DNA of 8,169 bases. Source: Hyphomicrobiales bacterium (GTDB lineage Bacteria > Pseudomonadota > Alphaproteobacteria > Rhizobiales > Xanthobacteraceae). This document shows, one piece after another, positions 1 to 5,478 of this stretch (position 1 is its first letter; each line of letters starts with the position of its first letter). A program made the position numbers and the translations under genes. The DNA is taken from assembly GCA_016201085.1 (NCBI GenBank), contig JACQDO010000032.1:1-8169 (forward strand). Direction: 5' to 3'. The notes beneath the pieces were generated by a model that saw only the letters and a program-made list of their open reading frames with translations, did no database searches and was not told the origin of the DNA.

Positions 1-670
1 GCCGAACGAAATCCTCGCCGTCACCTTCACCAACAAGGCCGCGCGCGAGATGAAAGAGCGCGTCGGCAAGATGGTCGGGCAGATCGTCGAGGGCATGCCC
101 TGGATGGGGACCTTCCATTCAATTGGTGTGAAGATTTTGCGGCGTAACGCGGAAATGGCCGGCCTGAAAAACAACTTCACCATCCTCGACGTCGACGACC
201 AGATCCGGCTGATCAAGCAGCTGCTCGAATCCGAAGGGCTCGACGAAAAGCGCTGGCCGGCGCGCGTGTTTGCCATGATCCTCGACGGCTGGAAGAACCG
301 CGGGCTCACGCCCGACCAGGTGCCGGCGGGCGAAGCCGCCAGCTTCGCCAACGGCAAGGGCAAGAAGCTCTACGTCGCCTACCAGGAGCGGCTGAAGACG
401 CTCAACGCCGCCGACTTCGGCGACCTGCTGCTGGAATGCATCCGGCTGTTCCGCACGCACCCGGATATTCTCCGGCAGTACCAGCAGCGCTTCAAGTTCA
501 TCCTGGTCGACGAATATCAGGACACCAACGTCGCGCAATATCTGTGGCTACGGCTGCTGTCGCAGGCGCCCTCACAAGCGCCCGCCGTTGCCGTCGTCAT
601 TCCGCGGCACGCCGCAGGCGTGAACCCGGAATCCGGAGATGAGGACCCACATCTGCTGCGTCGGCGATGA
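1..670 (+). CDS. uvrD: UvrD/PcrA-type DNA helicase, N-terminal part (5' partial, ends at a frameshift)
   Basis: The frame is open from base 2 and its start lies left of the window. It encodes part of an SF1 3'-5' DNA helicase that unwinds DNA in nucleotide excision and mismatch repair. Visible first is motif Ia (AVTFTNKAAREM, bases 17-52), then the GTFHSIGVKILRR segment (about 109-147), then the Walker B/motif II sequence FILVDEYQDTN (about 497-529). The Walker A motif would be upstream of the window. After YLWLRLL (ending 559) the conserved sequence is lost. The frame reads about 36 unrelated residues and stops at 668-670. The expected next motif (VGDDDQSIYGWRGA) is in the +1 frame from 651. 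This is the front of a broken or mis-assembled uvrD whose remainder is the next feature. Family assignment is secure; whether the break is biological is not. Confidence 0.9.
   Translation, partial: PNEILAVTFTNKAAREMKERVGKMVGQIVEGMPWMGTFHSIGVKILRRNAEMAGLKNNFTILDVDDQIRLIKQLLESEGLDEKRWPARVFAMILDGWKNRGLTPDQVPAGEAASFANGKGKKLYVAYQERLKTLNAADFGDLLLECIRLFRTHPDILRQYQQRFKFILVDEYQDTNVAQYLWLRLLSQAPSQAPAVAVVIPRHAAGVNPESGDEDPHLLRRR
594..640. repeat. REP-like imperfect palindrome inside uvrD, at the frameshift
   Basis: Arms ATTCCG (599-604) and CGGAAT (627-632) enclose the perfect stem CACGCC (608-613) / GGCGTG (617-622) with loop GCA. From memory it resembles GC-rich extragenic palindromes common in Bradyrhizobium-like genomes. 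It lies in a 91-nt spacer (560-650) between helicase motifs II and III, where related helicases have only about eight or nine codons. Because 91 is 3n+1, it also accounts for the frame change. Confidence 0.6.
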
Positions 671-2330
671 CGACCAGTCGATCTATGGCTGGCGCGGCGC
701 CGAGGTCGATAACATTCTCCGTTTCGACCACGACTTCCCCGGCGCAAAAATAATCAGACTGGAACGAAACTACCGCAGTACCGGCCACATCCTCGCCGCC
801 GCCTCGCACCTCATCGCCTTCAACGAAGGCCGGCTCGGCAAGACTTTGCGCACCGAGGACGTGCTGGGCGAAAAAGTCGCCGTCACCGGCGCCTGGGACT
901 CGGAGGAAGAAGCGCGCTCGATCGGCGAGGAGATCGAGCAACTGCAGCGCGACGCGCGCGAGCGCGGCGAGGACCATCCGCTGGACGAGATCGCCATTCT
1001 GGTGCGCGCCTCGTTCCAGATGCGCGAATTCGAAGACCGCTTCATCCAGCTCGGCCTGCCCTATCGCGTCATCGGCGGCCCGCGCTTCTACGAGCGCGCG
1101 GAAATCCGCGACGCGCTCGCCTACCTGCGCGTGATCGCGCAGCCGGCCGACGATCTTGCCTTCGAGCGTATCGTCAACGTGCCCAAGCGGGGCTTAGGCG
1201 ACGCCACCGTGCAGATGCTGCAAGACTATGCGCGCAAGGCGCGCGTGCCGCTGTCCGAAGCCGCCCGCCTGCTCTCCTCCACCGACGAGATGAAACCGAA
1301 ACCGCGGCTGGCGCTGCGCGACCTGATGGCGGGCTTCGAGCGCTGGCGCGCCAAGAAAGATTCGATGCCGCACACGGAGCTCGCCGAGATCGTGCTCGAT
1401 GAATCCGGCTACACGGAAATGTGGCAGAAGGACCGCTCCGCCGACGCCGCCGGGCGCCTGGAAAACCTCAAGGAGCTGGTGCGCTCGATGGAGGAGTTCG
1501 AGAACCTGCAAGGCTTCCTCGAACACATCTCGCTGGTGATGGACCGCGACACCGGCGCAGGCGAGCAGGCGGTCAACATTATGACTTTGCATTCCGCCAA
1601 GGGGCTGGAATTCGACACCGTGTTCCTGCCCGGCTGGGAGGAAGGCCTGTTCCCGCATCAACGCTCGCTCGACGAGAGCGGCCGCAATGGGCTGGAGGAG
1701 GAACGCCGCCTCGCCCATGTCGGCCTGACGCGCGCGCGCAAACGCGCCAAGATCTATTTCGCCTCCAACCGGCGCATCCACGGCATGTGGAGCACGAACG
1801 TGCCGTCGCGCTTTCTCGATGAGCTGCCGGAGGAGCATGTCGAGGTGAAGGAGGCGGCCGGCGGCACCGGCGGCTTCGGCATGTCGGGCTACGGCGCCTC
1901 GCGCTTCGACCAGACCGGCGCCTTCGGCTCCAACTACACGACGCCCGGCTGGCAGCGCGCGCAAAAAACCAAGGAAGCGCGCAAGGGACGCGGGGGGTTC
2001 AGCGAGAACGGCCAGCCGCGTTATGTGCCGGATGGGGTGTTCGACGAGAGCGGCGACGACGATGCCGCTTCTTCACCTCCCCCTGGAGGGGGGAGGTCGG
2101 CGCGCGGCGCGCGCCTGGAGGGGGTGAAGCGGCAAACTCCCCTCACCATCGAAGGCGAACTGATCGCCAAGTCCACCGGCACGAGCTCATCCTTCGCCGT
2201 CGGCGCCCGCGTGTTTCATCAGAAATTCGGCAACGGCAACGTCACCGCCGTGGACGGCAACAAGCTCACCATTCAGTTCGACCACGCCGGCGAAAAGCGC
2301 GTGGTGGATAGTTTTGTGGAGAGGGCGTGA
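639..2330 (+). CDS. uvrD: UvrD/PcrA-type DNA helicase, C-terminal part (frameshifted from the preceding fragment)
   Basis: This 563-aa frame continues the helicase. Motif III VGDDDQSIYGWRGA (residues 8-21) is followed by motif IV RLERNYRST (about 41-49), motif V NIMTLHSAKGLEFDTVFL (about 313-330) and motif VI ERRLAHVGLTRAR (about 356-368). A low-complexity Gly/Ser-rich linker comes next. The end is a Tudor-like tail (VGARVFHQKFGNGNVTAVDG, about 521-540), the region that in PcrA/UvrD contacts RNA polymerase. The frame is closed upstream by a TGA at 621-623, so the true protein must come from the -1 frame. The first ATG (639) directly abuts GGAG with no spacing, so it is unlikely to be a native start. 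A palindromic repeat is translated in frame at residues about 478-497. The last 132 nt are repeated at 2947-3078. Translated alone, the product lacks the Walker motifs and could not hydrolyse ATP. Confidence 0.9.
   Translation: MRTHICCVGDDDQSIYGWRGAEVDNILRFDHDFPGAKIIRLERNYRSTGHILAAASHLIAFNEGRLGKTLRTEDVLGEKVAVTGAWDSEEEARSIGEEIEQLQRDARERGEDHPLDEIAILVRASFQMREFEDRFIQLGLPYRVIGGPRFYERAEIRDALAYLRVIAQPADDLAFERIVNVPKRGLGDATVQMLQDYARKARVPLSEAARLLSSTDEMKPKPRLALRDLMAGFERWRAKKDSMPHTELAEIVLDESGYTEMWQKDRSADAAGRLENLKELVRSMEEFENLQGFLEHISLVMDRDTGAGEQAVNIMTLHSAKGLEFDTVFLPGWEEGLFPHQRSLDESGRNGLEEERRLAHVGLTRARKRAKIYFASNRRIHGMWSTNVPSRFLDELPEEHVEVKEAAGGTGGFGMSGYGASRFDQTGAFGSNYTTPGWQRAQKTKEARKGRGGFSENGQPRYVPDGVFDESGDDDAASSPPPGGGRSARGARLEGVKRQTPLTIEGELIAKSTGTSSSFAVGARVFHQKFGNGNVTAVDGNKLTIQFDHAGEKRVVDSFVERA
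2071..2129. repeat. Palindromic repeat carried in frame within the uvrD linker
   Basis: Outer arms CTTCACC (2071-2077) and GGTGAAG (2123-2129) are perfect complements. Inside are ACCTCCCC / GGGGAGGT and a GCGCGC-GGC-GCGCGC hairpin, giving a cloverleaf-like fold. It is translated as SSPPPGGGRSARGARLEGVK without breaking the frame. CTCCCCCT...GGGGGAG elements of this look are frequent in rhizobial genomes (from memory). It sits in the poorly conserved linker before the C-terminal tail, where an insertion would be tolerated. Confidence 0.6.
2199..2330 (+). repeat. Direct repeat, left copy: 3' end of uvrD
   Basis: This is the last 132 nt of uvrD including the stop codon, repeated at 2947-3078 with 121/132 identity by hand count. 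Similarity ends at the stop codon on the right and becomes weak just left of GTCGGCGCC. The two copies bracket the REP palindrome and hicAB. Confidence 0.9.
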
Positions 2331-2335
2331 GGTTT

Positions 2336-2436
2336 TCCCGTCATGGCCGGGCTTTACCCGACCATCTAGATTAGGGTCGCATTGCCGTGCCAACCTAAGC
2401 GGGATGCCCGGCACAAGGCCGGGCATGACAACGGGA
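2336..2436. repeat. REP-type palindrome between uvrD and hicA
   Basis: The outer arms are TCCCGTCATGGCCGG (2336-2350) and its near complement CCGGGCATGACAACGGGA (2419-2436). The right half contains a perfect 9-bp hairpin, ATGCCCGGC (2404-2412) / GCCGGGCAT (2418-2426), with loop ACAAG. No T-run follows, so this is not a standard intrinsic terminator, although the hairpin could stabilise or end the uvrD transcript. The right end (GGGAGGGGG, about 2434-2441) also supplies the likely ribosome-binding site of hicA, eleven bases before the hicA start. Confidence 0.65.
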
Positions 2437-2446
2437 GGGGGCTCCC

Positions 2447-2641
2447 TTGCTGCGCGACAGCCGTGATATAATCCGCCGGTTGCTGCAGGACGGATTCGAA
2501 GCGAAGTCGGTGCAAGGTTCGCACCACAAATACATCCATCGGGCGAAGCACCTTATGGTGATAGTGCCACACCCGAAACGGGACTTGCCGCCGGGCACCG
2601 TGCGCGACATATACAAACACGCGGGCTGGCAAAAGGACTGA
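2447..2641 (+). CDS. hicA: HicA family mRNA interferase toxin
   Basis: A 64-aa protein with the HicA pattern: SRDIIRRLLQDGF (5-17), the GSHH catalytic-histidine motif (24-27), HKYIH, the VPHPKRDLPPGTV strand-helix (40-52) and a short final helix ending AGW. HicA has a dsRNA-binding-domain-like fold and cleaves mRNA during translation; HicB neutralises it. Length and all landmarks match a complete family member. The TTG start at 2447 is chosen because a strong GGAGGGGG lies about seven bases upstream and the alignment starts just after it; no ATG is available. hicB follows after three bases, so the two are co-transcribed. An exact TG-A-TATAAT string lies inside the gene at 2464-2472. Confidence 0.9.
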   Translation: MLRDSRDIIRRLLQDGFEAKSVQGSHHKYIHRAKHLMVIVPHPKRDLPPGTVRDIYKHAGWQKD

Positions 2642-2644
2642 CCG

Positions 2645-2938
2645 ATGCCGCACTACATCGCGCTGATCCACAAAGACGCCGACAGTTGCTACGGCGTGTC
2701 GTTTCCCGACGTGCCGGGCGTGATCGCGGCCGGCGACTCGATCGACGAGGCCATGCAACACGCGGCGGAAGTGCTGGAATTCGCCGCGGAGGACTGGGAA
2801 AACCGCGACGGCAGCAAACGCTTCCCCTCCCCGCGCAGCATCGACGAACTGCGCGCCGATAAGGAATTTCAGAAGGGCGCGGCTGACGCCGTGGTCGCCG
2901 CCGTGCCGTTCCACGCCAAGGCGGAAGCGGCGGAGTGA
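2645..2938 (+). CDS. hicB: HicB family antitoxin, short form without visible DNA-binding domain
   Basis: The 97-aa product begins with the HicB partial RNase-H-like fold: HYIALIHKDADSCYGVSFPDVPGVIAAGDSIDEA (3-36), then a helical stretch and PSPRSIDEL (61-69). HicB binds and blocks HicA and in longer members represses its own promoter. Those members are usually about 130-145 aa, with a ribbon-helix-helix or helix-turn-helix after the VP stretch. Here the protein ends AVPFHAKAEAAE, where that domain would begin. Either this is a natural short HicB or the 3' end was lost when the duplicated uvrD tail joined. AAGGA (2633-2637) gives a well-spaced ribosome-binding site. The stop TGA overlaps the GTG of the next small ORF. 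Confidence 0.88.
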   Translation: MPHYIALIHKDADSCYGVSFPDVPGVIAAGDSIDEAMQHAAEVLEFAAEDWENRDGSKRFPSPRSIDELRADKEFQKGAADAVVAAVPFHAKAEAAE

Positions 2939-3078
2939 TCGGCCCGGTCGGCGCCCACGTCTTCCACCAGAAATTCGGCAACGGCAACGTCACCGCCGTC
3001 GACGGCAACAAGCTCACCATCCATTTCGACAAGGCCGGCGAAAAGCGGGTGGTGGATAGTTTTGTGGAGAGGGTGTGA
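2935..3078 (+). CDS. 47-aa stand-alone UvrD C-terminal (Tudor-like) domain copy
   Basis: Starting at GTG 2935 (GTGA overlap with the hicB stop) the frame reads MIGPVGAHVFHQKFGNGNVT and runs to TGA 3076-3078. From residue 5 it is a copy of the last 43 residues of the helicase. Against 2199-2330 I count 11 differing bases in 132; six changed codons are synonymous and four alter the residue (R to H, Q to H, H to K, A to V). The reading frame is intact. In PcrA/UvrD this tail is a Tudor-like fold that contacts RNA polymerase. It may be a translated small protein coupled to hicB. It may equally be the remnant of the original uvrD end, displaced by an insertion. Homology is certain from the sequence; expression is unknown. 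Confidence 0.5.
   Translation: MIGPVGAHVFHQKFGNGNVTAVDGNKLTIHFDKAGEKRVVDSFVERV
2947..3078 (+). repeat. Direct repeat, right copy: displaced uvrD 3' end
   Basis: This is the second copy of the uvrD tail, placed right after hicB and ending exactly where the AT-rich segment begins. Differences from the left copy are mainly at third codon positions. That pattern points to divergence as coding sequence, for example in a related strain's uvrD, rather than decay after a recent local duplication. Confidence 0.9.
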
Positions 3079-3086
3079 ACTAAGAG

Positions 3087-3117
3087 TTGTGATTTGCAGG
3101 ATTACCACGTTTATAGG
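3087..3117 (+). promoter_or_regulatory. Possible weak promoter before the ATPase-TOPRIM gene
   Basis: TTGTGA (3087-3092) and TATAGG (3112-3117) are separated by 19 bases in the AT-rich leader. Each matches four of six consensus positions and the spacing is long, so this is only a suggestion. The leader is 68 nt between the uvrD-tail stop and the ATG at 3147. Confidence 0.22.
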
Positions 3118-3146
3118 TTAGTGGTTCCTGATCGGCCCGAGGTCTA

Positions 3147-4682
3147 ATGAATGCGCATACCCAGGAGGGCCAAAATTTGCCCGGGTACGAAGGAATAGAC
3201 CACATCTCGAATAACCGAAGCGCCTGGGACCACGATGATTCTGCAAGCTTCCTTAAATATAGCCTCTGTCAAATCGAATTAGATCGCCGAGAAGCAATCG
3301 CGAAAAGATATGACCAAGAAAAACAGATTCTCCAAAATAGCTTGCCGGACGTATGGAAGCCGCTCCGCGATATGGCGGAAAATTTGCTGCCACATCTGCA
3401 ATTCGACAAGATTGATACAACAAATAGAGATCAAATAAGATGCCTTTGGCGCGTTCACAGCGCTCCAGCATCTGTCGATATTGATGATCTAAGTTCCGGC
3501 GAAAAATCGATTGTCCAGTTATTTTATCCCCTTGCAGAGAATCGCATTAAAAAAATTCTTCGCGAACTAAAAGGGGAAGACGCCGCTCAAAGCCCGGATC
3601 CAATATGTATCCTCATGGATGAACCCGAATTGCACCTTCATCCAAATCTCCAAGCAAAGATTCTCGACTATATTAGAAACCTATCCGTCCGAGAAAGCGC
3701 GCAATTTATATTGGCCACTCATTCACCTACGATGGTTGAGTATGCAAACAGCGACGAGCTGTTCCTTCTACGGCCGGCAGAACTAGTTGCAGAAGGACAG
3801 AATCAACTCATTAGAATTGCGAATGACAATGAACGCCTGCAATTACTTCGCGATGTTTTTGGCTCCACTTCGAATATTACCGCTATGAGGCCGATCTTAG
3901 TCGTTGAGGCCAAAGAAGGCGACAAGTCGAGCAGACGTGCGATGGATGCCAGAATATATTCTTTCCTAAGCGGCGAGTTTAGCAGAATTACGATCGTGTC
4001 TGGTGGCGGAAAATCTGAGTCTGCCAAAGTTGCAAAAACACTAAATGAAATCCTGCAAACTTTCTCAAGCGAATTACGCGCTCACGCGCTTCTTGATCGA
4101 GACGTGGAGGAAAGCGATCCAGTTGATACTGCAATCCATCTACTTCCGGTATCGATGGTCGAAAATCTGCTAGTCGATCCAATTGTAATTTGGCAGGCCG
4201 CCACACTTGTTCATCACAAGATGAAACTGACCAGTGCAAATGATGTTGCCACGGCAATCGACGAAATATTGGCAGAAATGGAAGTTGACGAAATTTCTCG
4301 CCGAATCAAAGCTCGTTTTGCCCCGTTAGTTTTTCGTCTCAAGGACCCTGTTGATGGCGTTGAAGCGCAAGTCGATAAATTCGTTGCTGATTTAAAAGCC
4401 TCATTCTCACCTGAGAAAATAAATCAGCTGCGAGCGGGATGTGAAAAGAAAGTTTCAGAAATAAAAGATAAAAATAAACGCCGCGAATTTTTCCATGGCA
4501 AATATTTGTTGGACGAATTTTACAAAAGACATATGCACGACACCGGAATGTCCAAAGAGATATTTATATACGATTGTGCAAGACAGGCGAGCGAGAGAAG
4601 TAGCGTAAAGGTGTTTGTGGAGCAGCTTTTAAATTCAATTGGGCTAAAAGCGGTTCAAGGGACAAAAACAAATCAGGGCTAA
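3147..4682 (+). CDS. OLD/PARIS-like ATPase-TOPRIM fusion lacking the Walker A region
   Basis: The 511-aa product has the back half of an ABC/SMC-type ATPase: signature LSSGEKS (115-121), Walker B ICILMDEPELHLHP (153-166) and H-loop ATHSP (190-194). A TOPRIM-like domain follows, with VVEAKEGDK (E254), the glycine turn VSGGGKS (284-290), LLDRD (315-319) and MVENLL (337-342); the order E, GGG, DxD, EN resembles DUF4435/OLD nuclease domains. OLD-family nucleases and the PARIS pair AriA/AriB (sometimes fused) use this combination in anti-phage defence. No GxxGxGK[ST] exists in the first 114 residues. An in-frame TGA at 3129-3131 and the uvrD tail upstream leave no room for one, so the 5' end was probably lost. 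GAGG (3139-3142) precedes the ATG. The gene is AT-rich, unlike its flanks, which suggests transfer. Domain calls are firm; subfamily and activity are not. Confidence 0.85.
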   Translation: MNAHTQEGQNLPGYEGIDHISNNRSAWDHDDSASFLKYSLCQIELDRREAIAKRYDQEKQILQNSLPDVWKPLRDMAENLLPHLQFDKIDTTNRDQIRCLWRVHSAPASVDIDDLSSGEKSIVQLFYPLAENRIKKILRELKGEDAAQSPDPICILMDEPELHLHPNLQAKILDYIRNLSVRESAQFILATHSPTMVEYANSDELFLLRPAELVAEGQNQLIRIANDNERLQLLRDVFGSTSNITAMRPILVVEAKEGDKSSRRAMDARIYSFLSGEFSRITIVSGGGKSESAKVAKTLNEILQTFSSELRAHALLDRDVEESDPVDTAIHLLPVSMVENLLVDPIVIWQAATLVHHKMKLTSANDVATAIDEILAEMEVDEISRRIKARFAPLVFRLKDPVDGVEAQVDKFVADLKASFSPEKINQLRAGCEKKVSEIKDKNKRREFFHGKYLLDEFYKRHMHDTGMSKEIFIYDCARQASERSSVKVFVEQLLNSIGLKAVQGTKTNQG

Positions 4683-4683
4683 A

Positions 4684-4992
4684 ATGAGCAATCATTTCCT
4701 GACATTTTCATTTATTTTGTCTGTATCAACGGCGCTTACTCTCCCCGCCTCCGCCCTCGACCTCAATTCCGTCCGCGCCCAAGCGCAAACCGACTGTTGG
4801 TGCCAGGGCTGCGGCTGCAAAGGCGGGCCGGGCTGGCGTGGGCCAAATCGGCAATGTATATCGCATCGCGAACTGTCTAAGGTTTGCGGAAATCCGCCGG
4901 GGAGCCCATGCGTTTATGAGGGCACAAAGCAGGTTTGCGACAGTCCGCGACGTGGCCGAAATAGCCGCCCTTCCTCGCAAAAAGATAACTGA
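4684..4992 (+). CDS. Small secreted eight-cysteine protein with CAP-type presequence
   Basis: The 102-aa product has a clear signal peptide (hydrophobic 5-20, cleavage expected after PASA, residue 24) and a mature part with eight cysteines (38, 40, 43, 45, 58, 68, 76, 85) in a Gly/Pro-rich setting ending in a basic tail. The cysteines suggest disulfides or metal binding in the periplasm or outside. I recognise no family. The mature start LDLNSVRAQ matches the mature starts of the two CAP proteins at the right of the window, also in DNA. ATG is one base after the ATPase stop, with AGGG (4675-4678) inside the ATPase gene, so translation may be coupled. The first 55 nt are AT-rich like the ATPase gene; the rest is GC-rich. 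The gene may therefore straddle an island boundary. Confidence 0.75.
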   Translation: MSNHFLTFSFILSVSTALTLPASALDLNSVRAQAQTDCWCQGCGCKGGPGWRGPNRQCISHRELSKVCGNPPGSPCVYEGTKQVCDSPRRGRNSRPSSQKDN

Positions 4993-5005
4993 CCGAACGC
5001 CGCCC

Positions 5006-5317
5006 TCACTTCTTCTCCAACATCAACTGGCCCCGCTGCCCCACCACGCGCTGCACGGCGTGGGCGAAGCGCGCCAGCAGCCAGGGTAGCGTCACCTCCA
5101 GCCGCACCGCGCCCTCGTAGACGTCGATGACGCCTTGCGCGCGCTGGCCGAGCGCCGAGGCGGCGAAGCTGAGGCGGTCGCCCTCCCAGGCGTCGCTGTC
5201 GATGCGCAGCAGATAGGCGAACTCGCGCTTGGCGCGGGCGACGCCGTCCTTGATGCGGCGCAGGGCCTCGTCCTTGCCGAGGCGATGAGGAATGACAACG
5301 ATCAATGGCTCGCTCAT
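5006..5317 (-). CDS. Polyhydroxyalkanoic acid system (PHA granule region) family protein
   Basis: The 103-aa protein begins MSEPLIVVIPHRLGKDEALRRI and ends LPWLLARFAHAVQRVVGQRGQLMLEKK. This matches the small PHA_gran_rgn family (polyhydroxyalkanoic acid system protein), whose members share IPH.LGK.EA..R, a central GDRLSF....GQ...G.IDV segment and VRLEV.LPWLL. The family is often found near PHA storage genes; its biochemical role is not established. A longer frame extends upstream to 5473, but the conserved sequence starts at this ATG (5315-5317 on the plus strand). The extra 52 residues look like upstream DNA read through. It converges with the cysteine-rich gene (13 bases between the stop codons) and diverges from the RlpA-like gene across about 160 nt. 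Confidence 0.85.
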   Translation of the reverse strand: MSEPLIVVIPHRLGKDEALRRIKDGVARAKREFAYLLRIDSDAWEGDRLSFAASALGQRAQGVIDVYEGAVRLEVTLPWLLARFAHAVQRVVGQRGQLMLEKK

Positions 5318-5478
5318 GCGCCTGATATGGCGATGCGCCGCCGTTTGAGAAGAACGTCCCGCCGAATTCATTAAACTTTTATCGAATTCCGGCAACGCCG
5401 CCGCGCCGGCCGTGCCACGTTTTCGCCACCTTATGTGTCCCTGTGTGGCAGCAGTTAGGATTGACGGGGACAAATTTC
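5318..5478. other. Divergent intergenic region between the PHA-family and RlpA-like genes
   Basis: These 161 nt must hold the promoters of both divergent genes. An AT-rich island around 5364-5387 (two GAATTC sites flanking ATTAAACTTTTATC) is the likeliest promoter core. On the plus strand TTGAGA (5345-5350) lies 17-18 bases before a poor -10. On the minus strand TTGCCG and GATAAAAG are weak candidates. No convincing operator or terminator is seen. Confidence 0.35.

Noticed and set aside
1194..1964. Long minus-strand open frame opposite uvrD (256 aa)
   Set aside because: It is antisense to conserved helicase motifs and shows the Arg/Ala/Gly-rich composition expected from GC-rich reverse reading; no family is recognised.
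2336..2436. Intrinsic terminator or tRNA-like attachment site after uvrD
   Set aside because: It has no T-run and no tRNA features; the double palindrome fits a REP-type element better.
2366..2914. Minus-strand open frame of 182 aa across hicAB
   Set aside because: HicA and HicB are clear on the plus strand with ribosome-binding sites and correct lengths.
5318..5473. N-terminal extension of the PHA-family protein
   Set aside because: The 52 extra residues lack family similarity and would occupy the divergent promoter region; the ATG at 5317 starts the conserved sequence.
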